Source: Streptomyces megasporus (lineage in GTDB: Bacteria; Actinomycetota; Actinomycetes; Streptomycetales; Streptomycetaceae). From it: a stretch of DNA of 64,000 nucleotides. The position numbers were made by a program, and so were the translations under genes. Shown here in pieces: positions 55,326 to 63,031 of this stretch. The DNA lies in assembly GCF_000718985.1 (NCBI RefSeq), contig NZ_JODL01000003.1, positions 186,001 through 250,000 of the forward strand. Direction: 5' to 3'. Position 1 is the stretch's first letter. Each line of letters opens with the position of its first letter. The notes below the pieces were generated by a model that had not been told where the DNA came from, searched no databases, and saw nothing but the letters and a program-made list of their open reading frames with translations.

Positions 55326-57067
55326 CGACCGACCACACCCCGCGGCCCCGCCGGACCCCCGAGGAACTGCGCAGCCACCGGTGGTACGGCACCGACGGGC
55401 TGCGCTCCTTCAGCCACCGCGCCCGCACCCGTCAGCTCGGCTACCTCCCCGAGGAACACCTGGGCAAGCCGGTCATCGCGATCCTCAACACCTGGTCCGA
55501 CATCAACCCCTGCCACCAGCACCTGCGCGAGCGCGCCGAGGCCGTCAAGCGCGGGGTGTGGCAGGCCGGCGGCTTCCCGCTGGAGTTCCCGGTCTCCACC
55601 CTCTCGGAGACCTTCCAGAAGCCGACCCCCATGCTCTACCGCAACCTGCTGTCCCTGGAGACCGAGGAGCTGCTGCGCTCCTACCCGGTGGACGGCGCGG
55701 TGCTGATGGGCGGCTGCGACAAGACCACCCCCGCCCTGCTGATGGGAGCGGCCAGCGCCGACCTGCCCACCGTCTTCGTCCCCGCCGGACCCATGCTGCG
55801 CGGCCACTGGCGCGGCGAGACCCTGGGCTCGGGCACGGACATGTGGCGGTACTGGGACGACAAGCGCGCCGGACTCATCGGCGACTGCGAGATGGCCGAG
55901 CTGGAGTGCGGCCTGGCCCGCTCGCCCGGCCACTGCATGACCATGGGCACCGCCTCGACGATGACCGGCGCCGCCGAGGCCCTGGGCGTCACCATGCCCG
56001 GCGCGTCCTCCATCCCCGCCGTCGACTCCGGGCACGCCCGGATGGCCGCCGCGGCCGGGCTGAGGATCGTGGAGATGGTGTGGACCGACCGCAGGCTCTC
56101 CACCGTCCTGACCCGCGAGGCGTACGAGGACGCCGTCGCGTGCGTGTGCGCGCTGGGCGGCTCGACCAACGCCGTCATCCACCTCATCGCCATGGCCAAA
56201 CGCTCCGGCGTCGACCTCACCCTGGACGACTTCGACCGGATCGCCCGCACCACCCCGGTGCTGGCCAACCTCAGACCCGGCGGGGCGTACCTGATGGAGG
56301 ACTTCCACCACGCCGGCGGGATGCCCGGCTTCCTCTCCCGGCTGCGGGAGCACCTCCACCTGGACCGTCCCACCGTCGCCCACGACACGCTGCGCGAGCA
56401 GATCGCCGGCGCGCTCGTCCACGACGACGACGTCATCCGCACCACCGACGACCCCCTGGCCACCGAGGGCGGCATCGCCGTCCTGCGCGGCAACCTCGCC
56501 CCCGACGGCGCCGTCATCAAGCACATCGCCGCCGAGCCGCACCTGCTCAGGCACACCGGCCCCGCGGTCGTCTTCGACGACTACCGCACCATGCAGGCCA
56601 CCATCGACGACCCCGCGCTGGGCATCACCGCCGAGAGCGTGCTGGTGCTGCGCGGCTCGGGCCCGCTGGGCGGACCCGGCATGCCGGAGTACGGGATGCT
56701 GCCCATCCCCGACCACCTGCTCAAGCAGGGCGTGCGCGACATGGTCCGCATCTCCGACGCCCGGATGAGCGGCACCAGCTACGGCACCTGCGTCCTCCAC
56801 GTCGCCCCCGAGTCACACGTGGGCGGGCCACTGGCCCTGGTGGAGACCGGCGACCTGATCACCCTCGACGTCGCCGCGCGCACCCTGCGCCTGGAGGTCG
56901 ACGACGCGGAGCTGGCCAGGCGCCGGGACCGGTGGCGACCGCCGGCGGCGCGCTACGGACGCGGCTACGGGGCGCTCTACGAGGAGCACATCACCCAGGC
57001 CGACACCGGCTGCGACTTCGCCTTCCTCGCCCGGCCCGGCGAGGTCCCCGAGCCCTACGCGGGCTGA
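55322..57067 (+). CDS. IlvD/Edd-family sugar-acid dehydratase (L-arabinonate dehydratase-like)
   Basis: A 581-aa Fe-S dehydratase. Cluster cysteines are C64 (INPCHQHLRERAEAVKRG), C132 (LMGGCDKTTPALLMGA) and C205 (PGHCMTMGTASTM); the metal-site lysine is K134 and the catalytic serine region is RMSGTSYGT (481-489). Size and cysteine spacing match L-arabinonate/D-xylonate-type dehydratases rather than IlvD. It would turn an aldonate into 2-keto-3-deoxyaldonate, the substrate of the enzyme encoded upstream. It overlaps that gene by ATGA. A 118-nt gap then leads to the transporter genes. Confidence 0.9.
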   Translation: MTTDHTPRPRRTPEELRSHRWYGTDGLRSFSHRARTRQLGYLPEEHLGKPVIAILNTWSDINPCHQHLRERAEAVKRGVWQAGGFPLEFPVSTLSETFQKPTPMLYRNLLSLETEELLRSYPVDGAVLMGGCDKTTPALLMGAASADLPTVFVPAGPMLRGHWRGETLGSGTDMWRYWDDKRAGLIGDCEMAELECGLARSPGHCMTMGTASTMTGAAEALGVTMPGASSIPAVDSGHARMAAAAGLRIVEMVWTDRRLSTVLTREAYEDAVACVCALGGSTNAVIHLIAMAKRSGVDLTLDDFDRIARTTPVLANLRPGGAYLMEDFHHAGGMPGFLSRLREHLHLDRPTVAHDTLREQIAGALVHDDDVIRTTDDPLATEGGIAVLRGNLAPDGAVIKHIAAEPHLLRHTGPAVVFDDYRTMQATIDDPALGITAESVLVLRGSGPLGGPGMPEYGMLPIPDHLLKQGVRDMVRISDARMSGTSYGTCVLHVAPESHVGGPLALVETGDLITLDVAARTLRLEVDDAELARRRDRWRPPAARYGRGYGALYEEHITQADTGCDFAFLARPGEVPEPYAG

Positions 57068-57185
57068 TCCGCGCACGCGCGCCACCGCGCCGTCCGCCAC
57101 CGCACCGCACGACGCGCCCCACGATCCCCACCGACATCTCGAACGACGTTCGACAGTCATTCGACGACAGAACGGAGCCCCGGCA

Positions 57186-58133
57186 ATGGCCCTCACCGCC
57201 GTGCCGAAGAAGCGCGCCCTGTCAGGGAGGCCAGGCACACCCGGCACACCCGGCACGTCAGGGAAACGCGGCCTGCCGTATCTGCTGATCGCACCGGCCG
57301 GCCTGCTGATGCTGGGTTTCATCGCCTACCCGATGCTCAGCGTCATCTACTACAGCCTCCAGCACTACAACGTCACCAAGCCCTGGCGGAACGGCTACGC
57401 GGGTCTGGAGAACTTCCGGGAGGTCTTCTTCGAGGACCCGCTGTTCTGGCAGACCCTCGCCTTCAGCGCCAAGTGGGTCGTCGTGGAGGTCTCCCTCCAA
57501 CTCGTCTTCGGGCTGGCGCTCGCGCTGATCGTCAACCAGACGTTCGTGGGACGCGGCATCGCCCGGGCCCTGGTCTTCTCGCCCTGGGCCGTGTCCGGCG
57601 TGCTCACCACCACCATCTGGATCCTGCTCTACAACCCCTCCACCGGCCTGAGCCGCTACCTGGCCGACGTCGGCATCGGCGAGTACGGCACCTCGGTGCT
57701 CTCCGACACCGGCACCGTCTTCTGGGCGGCCGTCCTGGCCGAACTCTGGCGCGGCGTCCCCTTCTTCGCGATCCTCATCCTGGCCGACCTGCAGTCCGTC
57801 TCCAAGGACCTGTACGAGGCGGCCTCCGTGGACGGGGCGAGCCGCTTCCGGCAGTTCTGGCACATCACCCTGCCGCATCTGAAGGACGCGATCATCCTCT
57901 CCACGCTGCTGCGCGCGGTGTGGGAGTTCAACAACGTCGACCTGCTCTACACCCTCACCGGCGGCGGCCCGGCGGGCGTGACGACGACACTCCCGCTCTA
58001 CGTCGCCAACACCGGGATCGAGGGCCACGACTTCGGCTACGCCTCCGCGCTGACCACCGTGGCCTTCGTGATCCTCCTGTTCTGCTCGATCCTCTACCTG
58101 CGCCTGAGCAAGTTCGGAGGCGACGACAAGTGA
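57186..58133 (+). CDS. Sugar ABC transporter permease (MalF type)
   Basis: A 315-aa inner-membrane permease with six predicted membrane segments. The cytoplasmic EAA loop reads EAASVDGASRFRQFWHITLP (about residues 211-230). A short Gly/Thr/Pro repeat (GTPGTPGTSG) marks the cytoplasmic N-terminus. ACGGAG precedes the ATG. It shares GTGA with the second permease. No ATPase gene is in the locus; such importers in streptomycetes commonly use the shared ATPase MsiK. Confidence 0.93.
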   Translation: MALTAVPKKRALSGRPGTPGTPGTSGKRGLPYLLIAPAGLLMLGFIAYPMLSVIYYSLQHYNVTKPWRNGYAGLENFREVFFEDPLFWQTLAFSAKWVVVEVSLQLVFGLALALIVNQTFVGRGIARALVFSPWAVSGVLTTTIWILLYNPSTGLSRYLADVGIGEYGTSVLSDTGTVFWAAVLAELWRGVPFFAILILADLQSVSKDLYEAASVDGASRFRQFWHITLPHLKDAIILSTLLRAVWEFNNVDLLYTLTGGGPAGVTTTLPLYVANTGIEGHDFGYASALTTVAFVILLFCSILYLRLSKFGGDDK

Positions 58134-59038
58134 CCGCCGCACTCGCAGAGAAGGGCGCCCACGTGCCCGCCCCGGCCGACGGCGAGACCCCGCCTCCGGT
58201 CGAGGGGAGGACGCGCCGGCGGCGGCCGGCCGACCAGCCGCCGCGTTGGCAGATCTTCCTCCCCCTGGGGCTCTACCTGCTGTTCACGCTCATCCCCTTC
58301 TACTGGATGCTGCTGTTCGCGCTGCGCCCCGCCGGTTCGACCTCGCTGGTGCCCTGGCCGGTCACCTTCGAGCACTTCGAGAAGGTCTGGAACGAACGGA
58401 GCTTCGGCACCTACTTCCTCAACAGCACCTATGTCGGCATCGCCTCGATGGTGATGACCACGGTGGTGGCGCTGGCCGGCGGGTATGCCCTGGCACGCTT
58501 CCGGTTCCGCCTGAAGAACGCCTTCATGCTGGCGCTGCTGTGCTCGCAGTTCATCCCCGGCGCGCTGATGCTCGTCCCGCTGTTCGAGACCTTCCGCAAC
58601 CTCCAGCTCATCAACTCCGTGTGGAGCGTGATCATCGCGGAGACGGTCTTCCAGCTCCCGCTGTCGATGATCCTCATCAGCGGCTTCATCAAGAACGTCC
58701 CCGAGTCGCTGGAGGAGGCCGCCTGGGTGGACGGCTGCTCCCGGATACGCGCCTTCCTGGCCATCGTGCTGCCGATGCTGCGGCCCGGACTGATCGCGGT
58801 GGGCTCCTTCGCCTTCGTGCACAGTTGGAACCACTTCCTGTTCGCCCTGATGTTCCTCTCCTCCCAGGACAAGCAGACCATCCCGGTCGGCCTCAACACC
58901 CTCATCGGCGCGGACAGCGTGGACCTCGGCGCGCTCGCCGCGGGCGGCGTGGTCGCCGCGGTGCCCGTGGTGATCATCTTCGCCTTCATCCAGAAGTGGC
59001 TGATCACCGGTTTCAGCGCGGGGGCGGTGAAGGGCTGA
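58130..59038 (+). CDS. Carbohydrate ABC transporter permease (MalG type)
   Basis: A 302-aa permease with six membrane segments and the EAA loop EEAAWVDGCSRIRAFLAIVLP. The N-terminal 40 residues are a Pro/Arg-rich cytoplasmic tail. It partners with the preceding permease and with the lipoprotein encoded at the right edge. The GTG start overlaps the previous stop; the stop overlaps the next ATG by one base (TGATG). Confidence 0.93.
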   Translation: MTAALAEKGAHVPAPADGETPPPVEGRTRRRRPADQPPRWQIFLPLGLYLLFTLIPFYWMLLFALRPAGSTSLVPWPVTFEHFEKVWNERSFGTYFLNSTYVGIASMVMTTVVALAGGYALARFRFRLKNAFMLALLCSQFIPGALMLVPLFETFRNLQLINSVWSVIIAETVFQLPLSMILISGFIKNVPESLEEAAWVDGCSRIRAFLAIVLPMLRPGLIAVGSFAFVHSWNHFLFALMFLSSQDKQTIPVGLNTLIGADSVDLGALAAGGVVAAVPVVIIFAFIQKWLITGFSAGAVKG

Positions 59039-60366
59039 TGACCTCCTCCGCTCCCACCCCCTCGCGAACCATCTTGCGAACCCCCCTGCCGACCTCTCCG
59101 CGTCCTCCTCTGCGAACCCCCTTGCCCGTCGTCCTCGCCGGCGCCCGCGGCCACGGCCGCCGGCACCTGGAGAACATCCGCCTCCTCGCCGAGCGCGGCC
59201 TGGTCGAACCGGTCGGGATCTGCGAGGTGAACCCCCTCACCGCCGAGGAACTGGACGGCTTCGGCGAGTTGGAACAGTCCACCGACCTCGCCGCCCTGCT
59301 GGAACGCACCGGCGCACGCGTCGCCGTGATCTGCACCCCGATCCACACCCACGTCGACCTGGCGCTGACCGCCGCCGAACGCGGCGTCCACGTGCTGCTG
59401 GAGAAGCCGCCCGCGCCCTCCTACGCCGAGTTCGAGCGGATGGTCGAGGGGCTGCGGGCCGCCGGGGTCGCCTGCCAGATCGGCTTCCAGTCCCTGGGCT
59501 CGCACGCCGTCACCGCCATCCGCGACCTGGTCGCCGACGGCGCGATCGGCGAGGTGCGGGGCATCGGAGCGGCCGGGGCGTGGTCCCGCGACCTGGCCTA
59601 CTGGGCCCGCTCCCCCTGGGCCGGGCGGCGCAGACTGGACGGCCGGGACGTGGTGGACGGAGTCCTCACCAACCCCCTCGCCCACGCCGTCGCGACCGCG
59701 CTGCGCATCGACGGCGGCGACCGTGCCGAGGACGTCGCCGGCATCGAGTTGGAGCTGTACCGCGCCAACGCCATCGAGGCCGACGACACCTCCTGCGTCC
59801 GCATCCGCACCACGCACGACGGCAAGGCGGGAGAGATCACCGCCGCCGTGACACTGTGCGCGGAGCGGCCCGGCGAACCGTACGTCGTCGTCCACGGCAC
59901 CGAGGGCCGTATCACCTTCTGGTACAAGGAGGACCGCGTCCGGCTGGAACGCCGCGGCCGGGAGCCCGAGACCACCGAGCACGCCCGCACCGACCTGCTG
60001 CGCAACCTCGTCGCCCACCTGGTCGAGGGGGAGGAGCTGCTGGTGCCGCCCGAGCGCACCGGCGCCTTCATGCGGCTGGTGGAGGCCGTCCGCACCGCCC
60101 CCGATCCGCGACCGCTGCCCGCGGACGCCTGGCGGACCGAGCCCGAGGGGGGCGGCGTCGGCTCCGCGCGGCGGATCGTCACCGGCATCGACGACCTGGT
60201 CGCCGCCGGCGCCGAGCGGCTGGCCCTGTACTCCGAACTGTCCGGCGAGGGCGGCCCGACCGGCCAAGCCGGCCCGCGGGCCGACTGGGCCGTGCCCGCG
60301 GTGTCCGTGGGCGAAGCGGTGGGCGAAGCGGTGGGGGAGCCCGGGGGAGAGGGGGCCGGAGCATGA
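59038..60366 (+). CDS. Gfo/Idh/MocA-family oxidoreductase
   Basis: A 442-aa NAD(P)-dependent oxidoreductase. The Rossmann motif is VVLAGARGHGRRHL (about residues 32-45, GxRGxG form), followed by ICTPIHTHVDLALTAAERGVHVLLEKPPAPS with the family EKP lysine. The second half fits the C-terminal domain and ends in a low-complexity Gly/Glu tail with a repeated VGEA. Such enzymes oxidise sugars or inositols. Here it may oxidise the imported sugar at C1 or C3. The first 30 residues are Pro/Thr/Arg-rich and atypical. It overlaps the next gene by ATGA. Confidence 0.9.
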   Translation: MTSSAPTPSRTILRTPLPTSPRPPLRTPLPVVLAGARGHGRRHLENIRLLAERGLVEPVGICEVNPLTAEELDGFGELEQSTDLAALLERTGARVAVICTPIHTHVDLALTAAERGVHVLLEKPPAPSYAEFERMVEGLRAAGVACQIGFQSLGSHAVTAIRDLVADGAIGEVRGIGAAGAWSRDLAYWARSPWAGRRRLDGRDVVDGVLTNPLAHAVATALRIDGGDRAEDVAGIELELYRANAIEADDTSCVRIRTTHDGKAGEITAAVTLCAERPGEPYVVVHGTEGRITFWYKEDRVRLERRGREPETTEHARTDLLRNLVAHLVEGEELLVPPERTGAFMRLVEAVRTAPDPRPLPADAWRTEPEGGGVGSARRIVTGIDDLVAAGAERLALYSELSGEGGPTGQAGPRADWAVPAVSVGEAVGEAVGEPGGEGAGA

Positions 60367-61298
60367 CCGAGCCGCGCACCGACACCGTCCATGTCGATCC
60401 CCACGCCGACCCCCACGCCGATTCCCGGGCCGACGCTCCCGCCGGAACGGACGAGACCGTGGCGCTGCGCTGCGGCGGACGGACCGTGGCCCACTACGAG
60501 CACCGGCCGCGCCTCGCCGAGCGCGAGTCCCCCCGCCCCTACCTCCACCCCGTCCGCACCCTGGGCGGCACGGTCGTCACCGAACTGCGGCCCGCCGACC
60601 ACGTGCACCACCTGGGGGTGAGCATGGCCGTCCCGGACGTCTCCGGCACCAACTTCTGGGGCGGACGCACCTTCGTCCGCGGCCGGGGCCCCACCGAGTT
60701 GGACAACCACGGACGCCAACGGCACCTGGCGTGGCTGCACCGGGGCGAGGACGGCTTCACCGAGGAACTCGCCTGGGAACGCGACGGCACGCGGCTGCTC
60801 ACCGAGCGCCGCACCGTCACCGCCCGGACCCTGGACGACACCTGCTGGGCGCTGGACTTCACCACCGAACTGACCAACGTCCGCGCCGAGACGCTGTCCA
60901 TCGGCAGCCCGGCGACCAACGGCCGGCCCGGCGCCGGCTACGGCGGCTTCTTCTGGCGCCCGCCGATCGGCCCCCGCCCGCCCGAGGTGTTCACCGCCGA
61001 CGCCACCGGAGAGGAGGCGGTGCACGGCTCGCCGGCGCCCTGGCTGGCGATGGCCTCCGACACCTGGACGCTGGTCTTCGCCTGCGCGGACGCCGCCGGC
61101 CGCCACGACCCGTGGTTCGTGCGCGCCGCCGAGTACCCGGGCGTGGGCTCCGCGCCGGCCTGGGACCGCAGACTGCCGCTGCCGCCGGGCGGGAGGCTCG
61201 TCCGACGCGTGGTCACCGCGGTCGTCGACGGCCGGCTGGACCGCGCCGCGGCGGCCCGGATCGCCGCCCGCCTCACCGGAGAGGAGACGACCCCGTGA
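60363..61298 (+). CDS. PmoA-like protein (DUF6807)
   Basis: A 311-aa protein of the family called PmoA-like/DUF6807. Key segments are RPYLHPVRTLGGTVVTELRPADHVHHLGVSMAVPDVSGTNFWGGRTF, with several conserved histidines (DHVHHLG), and the later SPATNGRPGAGYGGFFWRPP. No signal peptide. In spite of the name it is unrelated to particulate methane monooxygenase. It is often encoded beside Gfo/Idh/MocA enzymes and sugar ABC systems, as here. Its reaction is not known to me. It overlaps both neighbours by 4 nt. Confidence 0.87.
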   Translation: MTEPRTDTVHVDPHADPHADSRADAPAGTDETVALRCGGRTVAHYEHRPRLAERESPRPYLHPVRTLGGTVVTELRPADHVHHLGVSMAVPDVSGTNFWGGRTFVRGRGPTELDNHGRQRHLAWLHRGEDGFTEELAWERDGTRLLTERRTVTARTLDDTCWALDFTTELTNVRAETLSIGSPATNGRPGAGYGGFFWRPPIGPRPPEVFTADATGEEAVHGSPAPWLAMASDTWTLVFACADAAGRHDPWFVRAAEYPGVGSAPAWDRRLPLPPGGRLVRRVVTAVVDGRLDRAAAARIAARLTGEETTP

Positions 61299-62890
61299 CG
61301 GCCCTCCCCAAGACCCCCGCCCCCGCCGGCCCGCCGGCCCCCGAGACCGGCGTGCCGGTGTACCGCAATCCGGTGCTGAACGCCGACTGGTCGGACCCCG
61401 ACGTCATCGCCGTCGGCGACGACTACTACCTGACGGCGTCCAGCTTCGGCCGCGCGCCCGGACTGCCGATCCTCCACTCCCGCGACCTGGTGAACTGGCG
61501 CATCATCGGCCACGCCCTGGAACGGCTGGAACCCGAGCAGGCGTTCACCTCGCCGCGCCACGACTGCGGCGTGTGGGCACCGTCCATCAGGCACCACGCG
61601 GGCCGCTTCTGGATCTTCTGGGGCGACCCCGACCACGGCATCTACCAGGTCAACGCCGAGGACGTCCGCGGCCCGTGGAGCAGACCGCACCTGTTGAAGG
61701 CGGGCCGGGGACTGATCGATCCCTGCCCGCTGTGGGACGACGACGGCCGCGCCTGGCTGGTGCACGCCTGGGCCAAGTCCCGCTCCGGGATCAAGAACCG
61801 GCTGACCGGCCACCGGATGAGCCCCGACGGCCGGGAACTCCTCGACACGGGCCGCACGGTCGTGGACGGCGACGCGCTGCCCGGCTGGTTCACCCTGGAG
61901 GGCCCCAAGCTCTACAAGCACGCCGGCTGGTACTGGATCTTCGCCCCGGCCGGAGGAGTGGAGACCGGCTGGCAGGGCGCCTTCCGCTCGCGGAACGTCC
62001 TCGGCCCCTACGAGGGGCGCGTCGTCCTCGAACAGGGAGACACGGACGTCAACGGACCCCACCAGGGCGCGTGGGTGCGGGCGGCCGACGGCAGCGACTG
62101 GTTCCTCCACTTCCAACACCGCGGCCCCTACGGGCGGGTGGTGCACCTCCAGCCGATGCGCTGGACCGACGAGGGCGAAGGGGAGGAGGCGGGCTGGCCG
62201 GTGATCGGGAACGACGGCGAGCCCGTCGCCGCCCACACCGGACCCGTCCCCGTGGAGCAGACCACCGTCCCCGCCCGCGACGACGACTTCCCCGGTGGAC
62301 GCTTCGGCCGCCAGTGGTCGTGGACGGCCAACCCTCCCCTGGCATCCGACCGGGGAAACCACGGGGAAGGCTGGACGGTCGCCCACTCCGGCGACGGCCT
62401 GTGGCTGGTCTGCCGCCGCACCGCCGACGCCCACGACCTGCGCGCACTGCCCAACGTGCTGGTCCAGCGGCTGCCCGGCGACCCGTGCGTGGTCGAGGTC
62501 GAGCTGCGGCTGGACAGCGACGAGCCCGGCGCCAAGGCCGGACTCGCCGTCCTGGGCGACGCGTTCTCCTGGATCGGACTGGAGCGGGACGACTCCGGCA
62601 TCCGACTGGTGCACCGCTTCGCCGAGTCGGTCGCCGAACACGAGCGGGACGCCGCGCACCCCCGGCCCGCCCCGAACGGCCGCGCGCGGCTGCGCGTGGA
62701 GATCCTCCCCGGCGCGCGCTGCCGCTTCTCCGCACGCACGGGGGAGGACACCGACTTCCTCCCCTCCGGTCCGCCCTTCGCCGCCACTCCCTGGCGCTGG
62801 GTCGGCGCCCAGCTCGGCCTGTTCGCCACCGCGCCCCAGGGCGGCGGCCCGGCCGGAACCGCCGCCTTCACCGGCTTCCGCGTCACCTGA
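61295..62890 (+). CDS. GH43-family glycoside hydrolase, cytoplasmic
   Basis: A 531-aa two-domain enzyme. The five-bladed propeller catalytic domain (about 20-320) carries the GH43 triad: D34 in DWSDPDVI, D142 in GLIDPCPLW and E202 in TLEGPKLY. The C-terminal domain (about 345-531) is a beta-sandwich as in GH43 xylosidases/arabinofuranosidases. There is no signal peptide, so it acts on an imported oligosaccharide or glycoside, most likely arabinose- or xylose-containing. GTG start overlapping the previous stop. It is followed by 141 nt and the lipoprotein gene. Confidence 0.9.
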   Translation: MTALPKTPAPAGPPAPETGVPVYRNPVLNADWSDPDVIAVGDDYYLTASSFGRAPGLPILHSRDLVNWRIIGHALERLEPEQAFTSPRHDCGVWAPSIRHHAGRFWIFWGDPDHGIYQVNAEDVRGPWSRPHLLKAGRGLIDPCPLWDDDGRAWLVHAWAKSRSGIKNRLTGHRMSPDGRELLDTGRTVVDGDALPGWFTLEGPKLYKHAGWYWIFAPAGGVETGWQGAFRSRNVLGPYEGRVVLEQGDTDVNGPHQGAWVRAADGSDWFLHFQHRGPYGRVVHLQPMRWTDEGEGEEAGWPVIGNDGEPVAAHTGPVPVEQTTVPARDDDFPGGRFGRQWSWTANPPLASDRGNHGEGWTVAHSGDGLWLVCRRTADAHDLRALPNVLVQRLPGDPCVVEVELRLDSDEPGAKAGLAVLGDAFSWIGLERDDSGIRLVHRFAESVAEHERDAAHPRPAPNGRARLRVEILPGARCRFSARTGEDTDFLPSGPPFAATPWRWVGAQLGLFATAPQGGGPAGTAAFTGFRVT

Positions 62891-63031
62891 GATCGCCGGG
62901 TCCCGGGGACGAGGACCCACCGACCCATCCCGCACCACCCGCACCACCCGTACGGACGACCCACCCCGGCACTCACACGACCCACAGCACCCACGCAACC
63001 GCACGACCGAGAACCGAGAGAAGAGCCGACG

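Noticed and set aside
57139..57153. TCGAAC-GAC-GTTCGA upstream of the first permease, resembling a LexA (SOS) box.
   Set aside because: The LexA site of Gram-positives needs CGAAC-N4-GTTCG. Here the spacer is 3 nt, and the gene context is sugar transport.
62898..62918. Weak GGGTCC / GGACCC hairpin after the GH43 gene as a terminator.
   Set aside because: Only six base pairs with a 9-nt loop; read-through into the binding-protein gene seems at least as likely.
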